DNA of 64,000 nucleotides, from contig CM033396.1 of NCBI GenBank assembly GCA_019426215.1, positions 31,229,154 through 31,293,153 on the forward strand, in the 5' to 3' direction. The stretch is from Buddleja alternifolia. Taxonomy: Eukaryota; Streptophyta; Magnoliopsida; Lamiales; Scrophulariaceae. The notes under the pieces were generated by a model. It ran no database searches, was not told the DNA's origin, and saw only the letters and a program-made list of their open reading frames with translations. The position numbers and the translations under genes are program-made. Below, one piece after another: positions 35,138-47,783 of this stretch. How positions within the stretch are numbered: the stretch's first letter is position 1; every line of letters begins with the position of its first letter.

Positions 35138-36740
35138 TTATCTACAAAAATGCATAACAAACAATTAATAACGGATTTTCAAATAAAGTCCTTATACAAT
35201 TTGGTCTTTAATTGTACAAGTCTCCCACTATTTTTCTCAAATCACACCACCCTCTTGACATGATTTAAAGAAACGTTAGTTTCTTTAGTGGGCTTGAGAT
35301 CTATTCTCACTTCATCATATGCCCCATTTTCTGAGCTAACATACGATGATTTTGAATAGTAGCCTTACTGGACCTTCTATCTTTTTAGATAGTTCTCAAG
35401 ATGGTTTTCCTCATCTCCCACATGTGCCCCATTTTCTGAGCCAACACATGAGGGACGATGTTAGGCTCAACCCATCAAATATCCCACGTATAACCATCAA
35501 TTTCATTGCCCCCATTTTTTGAGGAAAGCAATGAAACCAACCGATTTCCACGGCGCCCCGTAGTGCTTAGTAAACACTCACAACGTACCTAGGATCCAAT
35601 CCACCCCATTTTCTGAGCGAAAGGATTGAACCTTTAGCGGCGTTTCACATGGTGAATACTTATCATGGAAGGCATGATAATAGAATTCCATTCTTACTAT
35701 CACATAAGCCTAATATTTTTGCAGGAGGGAATTATAACATGCTTATTTGGGGAGGGGGGTCTCATCAGATTTAATTATCATGTTTTAATTATCTATCCTA
35801 TGCATGCATTACATCACATCATCATATCATAGATAGATAAATAAAACATCCACAAAGCGATAAAATTGAGGATGAACCACCTCGAGCCCTAACCTAGTAA
35901 CCCACTCGAGTCAAAGTGGGTTTGGACATTCTAGAAAATAAAAAACCAGCCTAGACTATTACAATGGTATCGTCTCAGCATACAAGTCTTCAAGTCTTGG
36001 CTCCGTCTTCGATTACATAGAATACCAAAAAACTACTAATCTACTATACGGAAAAGTAAAGAGCCAAATCGGCTATTATTTACAACTCTAGATTAATTAC
36101 ATACATAGAAAACCAACACTACGTCTAGGCTCGTGGTTCATTCTTTTATCACATAAACATGCCAAGTATCATTGGGATAAGTTCGATATTGATTTCTAAA
36201 ACCTTTCTCAGAGTTTACAAGTCCAAAACATCATAGGTAAGGTCTTTGGGTCACCCACTTCCAGAAAGTACGAAGAAAGGAAATTATTTTTTTATTTAAC
36301 TTTCTGTTGACCACGCCTGGGCGTGGTCATACGCGCGCCTGGGCGTGAAGCGGCTGTTGCTGTTTGCGATTTTGAAATCAGTTTTTCGCACATTCGTGAT
36401 TCTTGCGAGTTTCGATTAACGAATCTGAATTCTCCTAAGGTCTGAGTTTTATTACTTGATGATTAAACCTTCGGTTCAACCATCTCGCAACATCCCACCA
36501 AAGGTGATTTCATAAAACTAGATCAAAACCTTCAAAAACAATCACATACCCAAATTTCAGATTTCATGATTTTTAAAACCAATGACTTTTAAACATTAAA
36601 ATCATAAAAATCAAACAACAACCCAAATCAAAATCAATCCTAGTCTAATAATGAACATATTGATTATCATGCTTTCGATTTTACAATTTAAAACGTAAAA
36701 ACAAACATGCATAATCACATAAAAATTCGATCGAGCCAAA
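34952..36740 (-). other. Nested Copia leader between primer site and gag
   Basis: Non-coding apart from the gag start at 35,137. Holds the stem-loop series and a GC-rich patch at 36,310-36,350 with CACGCCTGGGCGTG palindromes. Confidence 0.7.
35313..35680 (-). other. Series of stem-loops in the nested Copia leader, four sharing one loop sequence
   Basis: Four hairpins share the plus-strand loop CCCCATTTTYTGAGNNAA but have unrelated stems: 35,313-35,348 (CATCATATG/CATACGATG), 35,421-35,450 (CATGTG/CACATG, extended by outer pairs to 35,412 and 35,460), 35,501-35,536 (TTTCATTGC/GCAATGAAA) and 35,597-35,628 (CAATCC/GGATTG). Two further hairpins without that loop lie at 35,377-35,392 and 35,660-35,680. 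The element is transcribed from the minus strand, so the loop RNA reads CUCAGAAAAUGGGG. Position between primer site and gag fits an RNA packaging or translation signal; that role is inferred. Confidence 0.75.
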
Positions 36741-36757
36741 CCATGGCTCTGATACCA
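36741..36757 (-). other. Nested Copia primer binding site (initiator tRNA-Met)
   Basis: On the element's strand TGGTATCAGAGCCATGG follows the 5' LTR after one base (36,758). TGGTATCAGAGC is the usual complement of the initiator methionine tRNA 3' end used by plant Copia elements. Confidence 0.95.
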
Positions 36758-36758
36758 C

Positions 36759-38899
36759 TGTTGGGTTGACTCATTCCGTCGGGTGGCTCGTGGCAGCGAA
36801 AATTAAAATTTTTACAAAAGTAGACGTACAACCACCCGAAAACTGGAATATGGAATTGGTTCGATCGAACTTGATAAGGAGGTAAACGAAATTATACCTT
36901 TCGAAAATTTTGTTTCACCTCGTACTTTGGATTTCAGCAACCCTGTGGTGCAAATCCACACAATTTCCCTTGGGTGAGAAATTGCTTGTCGTCTTTTCGT
37001 ATCGCCCGGTTTAGAGTGCTCCAAGCGTCGCACCACTAAGATGTATCCACACCTCGTTCAAGTCACCAATCGTCTTGCCTTGCGTGCTAGACAACAAAAT
37101 GATTCTAAGCTTAACTTAGGCTTGATTATGTCAAGAGTAGGAATATTTTCTAAGTCGTTTAATTCAACACATGAATAGAACGACGTCTTGTTGGAAAGAG
37201 GGAGAAGGTGGCCGATTTTTAGGTCTAGTGAGGGGGGCGAATTTTCCAGCAATTATGACTATTTAATTTTAGTCTCCTTCATCTCTTATTTAAAGGTGAA
37301 GATTACCTAGAGTCCAATTAGGAAAAGGAAACTTCCTTTCTCCTAACTCTCTAGTAATCCTCATCCTATGAAGACTTGGAAGAGGGGAAAACTCTTTTCC
37401 TCCTCCACCACATAAAAACCGCCCCCTCCCTTATTTTTTCTCATAAAAATCGGTCAATACAAGTCAATTGGATTCTAGGATTTAATTTTGACTTCTCAAT
37501 TTAATTATAGGTTTAACCCATCAATTAAATACAAGTCAAATTAAATCCAACCAACTAATTCCAACATTTGTTTATTTAACTTGGGCTCTACCCAATTAAA
37601 TAAAATACTTGGACTCTACTAGGTCCATTAATTTAATTAATTCTACAAGATTAATTAAAAGAGTAAAATTAATTGAATCCTTCAATTAATTTATATTCCA
37701 TATTAGGAAAGTACTACACTTTCCTAATTCCCTCAAATTCCTCGAAATTGATTAATCACATCTATTCAAGCAGTGACTCTCTCGAGTTAGTGTATGACCC
37801 CTTAGCCTCATTTCTATCTAGTAGTAAGTACACCTTCCCACAGTGCTAGTGTACCTTCCTAAAATGGAAAGTACTAGATTAAATCAATCCTTTGATTTAA
37901 TTAAGCCTCGAATTAGTCACCAAGCTAATTTTCGACACTTACAAATCGCGGTTGCCCACCTAGCATAGGGTCACGAAGACCTAGATAAAACGAAAGTAAA
38001 GATACGCCTTTTGCGATCTTGATCCTCGCATAAGTAAGATCCCTCTATCTAATCTCCCGATTGAATCTAGAGCAGTGGCTAAGGTCGAAGCTCTATTAAT
38101 TCAATACTATGTTTTCCACGTTATGTGAAATCGACTTCGACTATCTAAATGAGGAAACCTTACGCCTCTTTAGATATCATACTTCGGCCGAAGATTCCTT
38201 AAGTCGATTCACTATGTAACCATAGGAGATTAACCGACTGGCTAATGTCAGAGATAGATTCCTTTCGATTCTCACGTGCCTTACTACGTAAGATGTGCAT
38301 GTCTGAGTTTGCTCATATTCGATCGTTTAAAGTGATCATGTAACAAATCAAGAACATGCGCGGTTACGCATAAGACATCCAATGGAACTTAGGTCCATAA
38401 GGATTACTCTTATACTACAAGACCACTGGAAGTTCCACATTCGACTGGGAATCCATTTTAGGAACTTCCATAGGGTTGTTCAGTTCGCCCATTACCACAA
38501 TGGCAACCCTCATATATGCATTGGCTTTCACCGTGCCAGTATCTATGGAACGAGATATACTTCTCCCAGAGTATGCATCATATGAGCAAGTCTTTTGGGT
38601 TGCATCAATATCCCTTTATCTTGATGAACCTTTTTACGAATTGGAACAATGTTTAAAGATCACAGCCTTTGAGAAATATTCCATTATTGCCTCACCCAAT
38701 GTGCAATGATGTCCCATAGCTATGTGTGATCCTTCGGGACTTTATTCTAAGCCAAAGTAAAAACTAATTTAAGAATAAAGACATGCCACACATATAAAAG
38801 AGATTGACTTTATTTATATGAATATGATTGTTCAATTCTAGAGTTACTATTACATAGAATGGCGCCCAATAATTGGTGCGCTGGGCACTAATTCTAATA
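36759..38899 (-). repeat. Nested Copia 5' LTR
   Basis: Begins TGTTGGGTTGACTCATT on the plus strand; the far end reads TTCTAATA where the other LTR has CTCTAACA, so the terminal CA is changed. Confidence 0.95.
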
Positions 38900-40785
38900 G
38901 GCCTATTATTGGTGTCCGTCAATCTCCTTTGGGTCTCGTTGGCACATTGTACTCCCATACCTTCAACCAATTCTTCAAAACTGTGAAGACACTTATTCCA
39001 GATAGAGGGATCAACTCCTAGCTCACACAACAGATCTTCAAAAATTTCATAAGTCCTAGTGACTGGAGCTCAATTCTTAGGAATATACTTAGGAACAAAG
39101 ATAGCAAACGGAGGAATGCCTGACTCTTCTAGAAGTTCCACGGAGAAGTCTGGGATAGGGAAACCTTTGTAGAAAAGGGGCTTTCGTTTATTAATGGATG
39201 GATGAAATAGTCTTCTACAACTCTTCCTAGCGACTATCATTAGAGCTTAGAGCGCTCTTGGACGGGCCTTTCCTTTGTTCCCCTTTCTGAGATCAGCAAG
39301 GGTTTGCTTGATCTTGCTCATGTCTTTCCGCAATAACTTCACTTTTTCTGTGCAGTGATAGACTGGCCAACAGAATCAGATTAATTATGTCACTTTGTAT
39401 CGGCTGAAGCATTCTGAGCTAGCGATTGGTTGAAAGCGGCAGGCAAGCCTTGGATTAAAGGGGGCATTTGGTCAAGTACAGTTTCAGTACTTCTGACCGC
39501 TAAGCTGGCTATGTCATGACTTAGAGTATCTAAGGCAAGTTTGATGAGACGCTCATCATTCTGGACCATTTTTGAACAGGAACCTTCATTTTTTAGAAGT
39601 GAGTTCCTTACTGCCTTTTGGAAGTCTTTTGCTTCTTGGTCACTGTCTGAATCGAAGTCTAATGAGGAGAAACTCTCAGGGGATGGAACAAGTTCATATG
39701 AGCTGGAAACAACAGCTTTGCCCTTAGATTTATCTCTGACAAAAGGTTCCTTAGGGTCCTCAACGACATCCTGAATCGCTCTATTCAAAGAATCAGTTGC
39801 AGCGTTAATTTGTGCAACTTGAGGAGCAAGTGGGTACTCAACTACTGGATCGCTCGAGGCATCTATCATTTTAGCGTCTTGAATTGCAGCGTCTGGAATT
39901 GTTTTCTGCAATTATACGAGTCTCATCCACTTGTAATTCTACAATCTCCACAGAAGGAGAAGGTCTTTCAACAGGAATGACCCAAATTGGGCCAATTATT
40001 TCCAGAACATGCCTTGGACTTAGGTAAAATGATCTCAAGATAAATAATAGGGCGTCTTTATTCTCTTCGGTACTAAACGCTAAGTTAGCGTCTTCTGGGA
40101 TCACTACACCAGATGTGTAACTTCCTCTTCTTCTATTTCTTCAACCTCGGGAATAAAAGCAAATGCAGGAGGAGGAGAAGGGGATTTTGGAGACGGAGAG
40201 GGATAAGGCAATTTCTTCTTTGTCTCCTTCTTCTTCATTTGCTTCTTCGCTGGCTTGGATAGCTCAGCGTCCTTCTTGGCAACTTTCCTTTTTGGTCGTT
40301 TGACTACATCTTCTTCTTTTGGTTCATCTGATGAGAAAGTCGTTTGCTCCTTTTCATCACTATGAACTCTTCCCTCAGAAAGGAGTCGCTGGCACTCCTC
40401 TTTGGGAATCGCTGCACCACTACGTCGCTTTGGGTTAAGCAGTTCACCAATCTTCTTCTTACCATAAAACTTACGCGTTGGGACTTTAGATCCCTTAGAA
40501 TTGACGTATCCACTAGTGCTTAAAATATGACTTAACAGAATCCCATAGGGCTTAAGATTCATAGATTTCTGCATCGCTGCTTTGAAGCGATTAAACACAT
40601 ACAAAGCCCGATTGACCTTTAGTTTGGCCAAAATGGCTATCATCATCTTATATTGAATGTGGGAAATCTTATCAAACGAGCCCTTACGGAATTCCATCAT
40701 CTTCGCGCAGATGTCTGCAAGAATGACATACTCGCCTTTCATGTCATTCTTTTTTAAATTCGGTTCATATGCGGCGACGATCTCA
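38900..40785 (-). pseudogene. SIRE env-like ORF, main part
   Basis: Frame from about 40,785 (AAYEPNLKKNDMKGEYVILA) through 40,104, then shifted frames 40,104-39,871 and 39,911-39,390, and traces to 38,900. The N-terminal part (ICAKMMEFRKGSFDKISHIQ; ALYVFNRFKAAMQ) resembles the plant-transposon protein domain found in the third ORF of SIRE-type Copia elements. A lysine/proline-rich linker follows (KKQMKKKETKKKLPYPSPSP), then an acidic section and a coiled-coil-like tail. Function in this lineage is unproven; I see no clear signal peptide or membrane segment. Broken by frameshifts and by the 9.3-kb insertion at 38,900. Confidence 0.6.
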
Positions 40786-41159
40786 TCTCTTCAGACTCTT
40801 TTCCAGATATTTGTACATATTATATTACAGTTTGAGGCAATTAGAACCATTTTTAATGTTTGAGAAACCAAAGCTTATACCTGAATTATAAATATCCGGT
40901 TAAGTGGTATAATAGGCATACTCAAAAAAGACGCTTCACCAACAATGTTGAAAATGATTTACAAGTACAATGAATTTAATCTTTGAAGTTAGACGCTTCA
41001 CTCAAACGCTCAAAACACAATTTTGAGGTATAATAGGCATACTCAAAACACAATTTCAACTTCGATCCATAAACAATTGACTTTTAATTGGGTGAAATAG
41101 AATACTAAAAAACAATTGACTTCTAATTGGGTTAAATACAATACTACAATAATTAACTA

Positions 41160-44100
41160 TTGTCATCCATTTTGTTCCTGAAAACCCATCTAGTCTCAAT
41201 AACTCCTTGGTGAGTTGGCCTGGGAACTAGTGTCCAAACCTTATTATGATCAAATTGGTAAACTCCTCTTGCATCGCTTCTACCCAACTTGAATCACTAA
41301 GCGCTTCATCCACTTTTTTGGTTACATTTGAGATAGAAAACTTGCGAACATGGCCTCATTAGATGTAGCAGACCTAGTCCTTACAGGTGCTCCAATGTCT
41401 CCAATTACTAGTTCTAGTGGATGATCTCGAGGCCATTTTTGATCTGGCTGGAACGGGTTGAGAGACTCTTGATTATCAATTGCTTGATCCTCATTTGCCT
41501 CTTGCACAGTCGCTTCATCATTCACAGTTCCAATTTGCCCTTGATGATCATCCTCTTCATGATCATCAGCGTTTCTTGCAATATCATCATTGATAACCTC
41601 ATGAGTAACCTTAGGATTGGGCACAAAGATCTCATCTTCACTATCATCATCAAGATTGATTTGTCGCTTGTTGGGAAAGATCTTCAAGTCTTACATCATC
41701 AATATTAACCATACTCGGTTCTTGGTTAACATCATCAAACACAATATGAATAGATTCCTCAACCTTCGATTTGATTTTATTTAGGATGCGGAAACTCTTT
41801 ACATTTTTGGCATAGCCAAGAAAGATTCCCTCATCTGCTTTAGGATCAAATGTCTTTAGGTTATGGGATCCATTGTTATGAATGAAACATTTTGAACCAA
41901 ATACATGAAAATAAGAAATGTTAGGCTTACGTCCCTTCCATAACTCATATGAAGTCTTTTCGTGCTGCTTGTTGATCATACACCAGTTCTGAGTGTAACA
42001 AGCGGTATTGATTGCTTCGGCCCAAAACCTTTGAGGCAGCTTGGACTCGGCTAATATTGTCCTAGTAGCTTCTTTAAGCGTTCTGTTCCGTCGCTCGGCA
42101 ACTCCATTCTGTTGAGGTGTTCTAGGCGCAGACTACTCATGAAGTATTCTAAAATCTGTACAAAACTTCTCAACAATATGGTTAGTAAATTCAGTTCCTC
42201 TATCACTTCTAATTCTTGTCACTTTTAGATCTTTTGAAGTCTATAATTGACGAATTAGCGTTGTGAGCTTGAAACTAGTTTCATCTTTGGTCACTAAAAA
42301 TTCTACCTATGTATAGCGTGAGAAATCATCAACTATCACTAGCGAATACTTTTTACCACTAACACTGATGATTTTAATAGGACCAAACAAATCCATATAT
42401 AATAGTTTAAGAATTCTAGAAGTAGATAGATGCGGTTTCTTCTTAAAAGATGATTTAACTTGTTTACCCATTTGACATGCATCACATAAGCGATTTTTCT
42501 GAAAGGAACCCTTAGGTAATCCCTCTACAAGATTTAGCGATATTAATTTAGAGATTGTCTTAAAGTTGAGGTGGTTCATTTTTCTATGCCATAACCAACC
42601 CAATTCATTTTGACTCTTAGCAACAAAGCATGTACGGTTATTATCGATTGTTGAACCCCAATCTACCAAATAAACATTATGTGTTCTTTTTCCTTTCAAT
42701 TTAGTAGATCCAGTCTTAGCGTCGTTAATATATCAATAGTCACTAGAAAATTTAAGTTCAAAGCCTTTATCACAAAATTAATTAATGCTCAATAAATTAT
42801 GCTTAAGACCTTCAACATAATATACATCACTTATCATGACATTCTCCCTATGCATGATACCTATACCTTTGGTTTTACCTTTGGAGTTATCACTGAATAT
42901 AACTTGAGGACCATTGGTTGCATGATAGTTGATCAATAGATCCTTTTAGCATGTCATGTGCCTTGATGACCCACTATCGATGTACCAAATTGATGTATCG
43001 ATGCTGGCTCTAGGTATCTATATTTAAAGGGCAGTTTTAATTCTTTTTAGGTACCCATTTTGACTTGGGTCCTTCAACATTAGTAGCAGTAGTCTGAAAT
43101 AAAACTTTCGGAACCTATATTTGCCTTGTCTTCATTACGGGAAGACTGGCTTTTTTGGGTTTCGGTTTGTATTGTGTGTGCTTCTTGGGTGTATAATAAT
43201 ACCATTGATCATAATTATAATCATAATCATCATAGTATCGATAATATGATCTAGATCTCTAAGGATATAGACGTTGGTATTTCCTCGGCACCGGCTTAGG
43301 AGTCGCTTTTGGCGATTGACGCTTAGCGTTTGATTCACTTGTGGAAGGTTTTTCCTTAGCCTTTTAAGCATTTGGATAGACCTCCTTTTGTGAATCATTC
43401 ACTTTCGTGTTCTCCTTATTGCCTGAGTTGGTTTTGACCTTCTCATTTGGCCTCTTACCATTGTCTCTTGGTTCATTTAGCGTTTGAATTTTTGAATCTT
43501 TCTCGACAAAGGCTACACCTTTTCCTTTGTTGGTTGCTGTAACCTTAGATGCTTTTGATTTCTGACCAAATATATCACAACCTAAACCGGTCTTTTCACC
43601 AAAAATTCTGGTTACCTCAGTCACATTATATAACTTTCTTAAAGATTTTGATAATGATGAGACAAACTGCTCTAATTTGGTAAGTCTAGCGATCAGCTCA
43701 GCTTCTCTTTTCACTACCATATCAAGATCACTTTTCAACTGAGCGATCTCTGCCTCAAGTGATTGTTCTTCTCAATGCACTATTGCTGAACTAGCAGCTC
43801 GGCTTTGAGCGTCACACTATCACTTTTAATCGCTGAGATCTCATCAATGTGTTCTTGATATAGTTTGGCGACACCTTGACAATCTTTGTAATATTCATTA
43901 ACTTTGTCAAGTAATTCTTCATAAGAAAAATGATGAGATAATTCAGTGGATACCTCAGATAGTGAGTCATCAGACGCTTCTTCATCTCTCGCCAAGAGAT
44001 AAATTAGCGCTGAGTCACTAGATAGCTCATCATCGCTGCTTTCATCAGAAAGTTCCAAATCCTTTTCAGGTGTGGAGAATGGTTCAGATTCCGCTAGCAA

Positions 44101-45113
44101 ACCTTGTTGACGAAGGTTGCTCCTAAATTGGTTTCTATCCGCATGATCTTACCTTGTGGGTTTAGATACATTTAGATAAGGGCAATTTACCTGGTAGTGC
44201 CTGGTTTCCTACAATTGTGACAGAGATTAGTTCTCATTTTTTGTTCAGTTGTTAACCTTTTGGAAACCACTGGCGCTGAGAGATTCTGATTCTGATTTGG
44301 AGACGGAGGCGCTTGATATTGAACTGGCGCTGCAGGTTGAGGCGCAGGATACACTGGCGCTTGATATTGAGGCGCTGGTGGAAGGGGAGGGATTTGAAAT
44401 GAGGTATGTCCATTAGAATATCTCTTTTCATATCTTAGAAATTTCTTAAATTTCTAGACCCATAAAGCCATTTCCTTTTCCTCATTTGATTATGTCGCTT
44501 TCACCTCACTGACTGCTTTTCTCTTACTTTTGGTAGTTGCAATTAAATCTCCGGATTCAATCGCTGAAGTCGATGTATCGCTGACTTCACCCAATTTAAA
44601 TTTAAAGGCCCTTAGCTCCGAAAACACATATTCTAGAGTTATAATATCCAACATTTGAGATTCTCTCATCGCTACAGTCTTTATCAAATACTTGATTGGA
44701 AGACTTTTAAAAATTTTATTAACCATTTCCTTATTGGTCAACTCCGTGTCCAATGGCGCTAACTCTGTAATAAGTGAAGTAAACCTCGCATCCAATTGAT
44801 CTAACGTCTCCCTGGGCTACATCTTGAAATGCTCAAATTTTTACATGGCCATGGAGAGCTTGTTCTCCCTCATCTGTGCAGATCCTTCACACACAAAGGC
44901 CAACTTATCCCAAATTTCCTTTGAAGTCTTACATAACTTAATTTTGTTGAACAATCCCTCAATGTCTATAAATGCTGAGTAGAGAACGCTTCGTCCAACA
45001 TTATCCAGATTAGCTCTTTTACGATCCTCTGGCGTCCGTTCCAACTTGGGCTTCTCGACATAACCATCTGTAGTAGCTTCAGTCACTCTAGGGGCTCGAG
45101 TTATAACTTTCAT
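41160..45113 (-). pseudogene. SIRE-like Copia gag-pol remnant lacking most of reverse transcriptase
   Basis: Gag starts at 45,113 with a UBN2-type region (IWDKLAFVCEGSAQMRENKL; MRESQMLDIITLEYVFSELR), then zinc knuckle CHNCRKPGHYQVNC (about 44,220-44,179), an acidic coiled-coil section (44,100-43,364), a protease remnant (WYIDSGSSRHMTC near 42,990-42,950), GAG-pre-integrase (LWHRKMNHLNFKTISKL), integrase (IVDDFSRYT; PRTPQQNGVAERRNR near 42,140-42,090; FHVFGSKCFIH) and the acidic hinge before reverse transcriptase. The last recognisable text is the start of reverse transcriptase near 41,310-41,165 (SSWVEAMQEEFTNL). Several stops and frameshifts. The rest of reverse transcriptase and RNase H is absent. 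Confidence 0.85.
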
Positions 45114-45340
45114 GATCTAAATGGAGCCATCTGTAATTACATCACACATTTCATTATCACATAAGCATAAATATACAATTGCTCTAAGTTTCCATGAATA
45201 ATAGTTTAACTCAACCAACTTTAGCATTTTGTTAAAAGCCATGATATGCGATTTTTTTTTGAAAAAAGTGACTAAGTTTTTTTTTTTAAATGGATCTAAA
45301 CAAGCAGTGCTTGGAAACGCTTTGATGTTTACTTCAACAA

Positions 45341-45352
45341 CTCAGATACCAC
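45341..45352 (-). other. SIRE-like primer binding site
   Basis: On the element's strand TGGTATCTGAG follows the LTR end; it differs by one base from the initiator tRNA-Met complement TGGTATCAGAG. Confidence 0.75.
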
Positions 45353-45353
45353 T

Positions 45354-46519
45354 TAGTGGTCCTAAGTGGCATACAAAAGGGTCTAGAGGGGGGGTGGTTG
45401 AATAGACCCTGAAGTTTTTTTCGACTTTAAAAATTTCATATCACTTTTAAGAGTTTGAACAGTTAGTAAGCAGAGCGCTAGGTCAAGTGCTAAAGAATAG
45501 TTAACGTCAACTAAGTGATTTCGGCAGTTATCAAAGTAGGGTAACGCTTGGATCTCTTAATCAGGGTTAGCACAGCGAAATTGATTTTAATGCTTAGCAT
45601 TCTTTTAGTCAAATAGTTGCTTAACCATTTTAAAGCCTTTTTAATGATATGATGCGAATAATAAAGTAAAGCAATAAAACAGTAAAATGACACAAGATAT
45701 GAAAGGTTTACTGGGTGATGTAATCCCAGCTACGTCCTTCTTCTCCTTTACACTCGGATAAAATCCACTAAGATGATAATCAAAGGATCACACAGAGGCT
45801 TCTATAAAATAGAGGATTAGAAAGATAATCTTAAGCTTCTTGATCACCTAGACTTCAGCTCCAATGAAGATCTTCTTCAACAAGCTTCTCTCACACAGAA
45901 ATGTTGCTTGTAAGTCAACAACTTTCTCGCGCAGATGAAAAAGGTTGAGGGTTTTTATCACATGTTTGTTTGATTTTGAGAAGTTCAAACAACTTGGAAT
46001 ATCTCAATGTGAGTGTAGGGTTCTTCTATAAAGATGTTTGAGATGTGGGTGATTGTCTTAGGAATGTTTGAAAAGCTTGAAGGATATGGAGTTTTGTAAT
46101 CTTTTCTTGGAATGATTTCAGCAGAGTTTTTGACCTAATTCTTGTGTGTATTCATATTTTGGGGTTTGCTGAGGGGAGGTATTTATAGGCATTTTCTTGG
46201 GATTTGTCTGTTGGATAGATGCAAGCGCGTGCCTCTCATGTAGCGAGTGAGCAATACCTTTTCCTGACATTCCTGAAATCCTGCTGCACCGATTGGATGT
46301 GGTAGGTTTGAACTCTAAAACTCTGACAGTCTTAGCCAATAGGGTGGCTTGTTCCGTATGCAATTCATCCTTATTACATTTAATGCTCTTGTCAAACATT
46401 TAATGCATGTTGAATGATTGCATTTAAGTCCTTAATGACTTCAGAATTAATTTCAGGAGAATCTGATCATTTGATCGCTTCGATGGCTTTGAGTGCTTGA
46501 TTCATAACTCCTGAAATGT
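45354..46519 (-). repeat. SIRE-like 5' LTR, truncated
   Basis: Collinear with 27,762-29,247 from TAGTGGTCCTAAGTGGCATA to AACTCCTGAAATG; the remaining ~300 bp of the LTR are missing. 16 bp of unmatched filler (46,520-46,535) lead into the next solo LTR. Confidence 0.85.
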
Positions 46520-46535
46520 CCTTAGCGATTAGCAG

Positions 46536-47778
46536 TGTTAGGAATTTCATGTTAGATGTTTTGATGATGACAAGATAGGATTTCATGTTAGACCCCAAAA
46601 GAATGTAAGTTTATACTTTCATAGAAAACTTGTATAAGCATTTGAAAGTTTGTTAGTTTGTTAGGCTTGTTTATAGACTAAGCCAAGTCACTGATAGAAT
46701 TCTGAGTCTATCAAGGATGAAGTTGAAGATCAGCGTTGAAGTCATCTCGTCTGTCACGCTAAGGACTTCAAGCGCTACTATTCAAGTGAACAGTAGTCTC
46801 TTCGGAATAGTGTCAGCTTACTATTCAAGACTATTCAAGCGCTACTATTCAAGTGAACAGTAGTCAAGCGTCTCGGAATAGTGTTACTGTTCAAGCGATC
46901 ACTATTCAAACGCTTACTATTCAAGCGCCCACTATTCAAGCGCTCACTATTCAAACGCTTACTATTCAAGCGACCACTATTCAAGTGAATAGTGTTACTG
47001 TTCAAGCGATCACTATTCAAGCAACAGCGTTCAGATTTTCCTGAACCCAAGTTATCAAAGACTTGCAATCACGCCAACGGGAAATAAATGCAAAATGCAA
47101 ACTTGATAAATGCATTAAATGTAAACTATGACTTGTGGACAAGCCACCTTTGTTGACTAGACTGTCAGCTTTTCAGAATTCAAACCTGCTCCTGTCCAAT
47201 CGGAATCAGCAGAAATTAAGGAAGGTCAGTAAAGGGACTCTCCGCGTGAGATACACGCGCCTGACTTGTGTCCAACGGACAAATCCCAAAATTCTCTATA
47301 AATAGTACCCTTCAGCTATCTCTGTGTGAGTGTGAAAAAAAGACATCAGAAATAATTTGAGAGAAAAGCAAACCCCATAGCCACCTTCAAGCTTCTCAAA
47401 TACATTCCAGAAATTTCCTAACAAATATCAATTTAACTTCTGCAGGATATGATGCAAGTGTTAAATCAAAGAATAAAGATGCTCGAGATGACCTCTCTCC
47501 CTAATTTGTAGAAGATTCTGTGTGATTCAGAATCATCAGTGAAAAGGAGAAGAAGGACGTACACCACCCAACGAACCTTACAGTGTCACTTGTTATATAA
47601 TATCTTGAAAAGACATCTAATAAGCGACTAATAAAACGAACGCTAAGCTATGTGTGCTATGATGAAGTGATTGAAACGTTACCCTAGGTAATCGTTGAAA
47701 TCAGCGTTCACAAAAGTGATACGAGAAGTTTCAGGGTTATTCAACCCCCCCCTTTCTAGTACCATTGTGGGACCAACA
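46536..47778 (+). mobile_element. Solo LTR of the SIRE-like family, plus orientation, target duplication AGCAG
   Basis: Starts TGTTAGGAATTTCATG and ends GGGACCAACA; AGCAG occurs at 46,531-46,535 and 47,779-47,783. Inside, 46,810-47,030 is a 15-bp minisatellite of ACTATTCAAGCG units. It is inverted relative to the other LTRs of the family in this window. Confidence 0.92.
46810..47035. repeat. 15-bp minisatellite (ACTATTCAAGCG units) in solo LTR 1
   Basis: About a dozen units of CACTATTCAAGCGNN with point changes. Open frames on both strands here (periodic LNSDR or TIQAL peptides) only reflect the 15-bp period. Confidence 0.9.
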
Positions 47779-47783
47779 AGCAG

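Larger units (their letters stand above)
29609..38899 (-). mobile_element. Nested Copia retrotransposon, 9,291 bp, both LTRs present
   Basis: Two 2,141-bp LTRs flank a primer site, a 1.6-kb leader, decayed gag-pol and a purine tract. The flanking 5-mers GGCAT (29,604-29,608) and GGCCT (38,900-38,904) differ by one base. The outer end of the 5' LTR reads TA instead of CA. The gag-pol reading has several nonsense codons and a deletion between integrase and reverse transcriptase, so this copy would need proteins from elsewhere. Confidence 0.93.
27762..46519 (-). mobile_element. SIRE-like Copia retrotransposon (minus strand), interrupted and truncated
   Basis: The 3' LTR (27,762-29,247), a purine tract, env-like ORF, gag-pol, a primer site and a truncated 5' LTR (45,354 to about 46,519) occur in the order expected for one minus-strand element. 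A second Copia element (29,609-38,899) sits in the env-like ORF. The reverse transcriptase core and RNase H are missing between about 41,160 and 40,785. The extra ORF after pol is the hallmark of the SIRE/Maximus lineage. It inserted into reverse transcriptase of the plus-strand Copia element. A deletion at the right end removed the end of the 5' LTR and the target duplication. Confidence 0.8.

Noticed and set aside
46835..47068. Open frames with periodic LNS or TIQ peptides here and at 50,466-50,825
   Set aside because: A 15-bp minisatellite keeps all frames open. No start context or domain, and it sits in LTRs.
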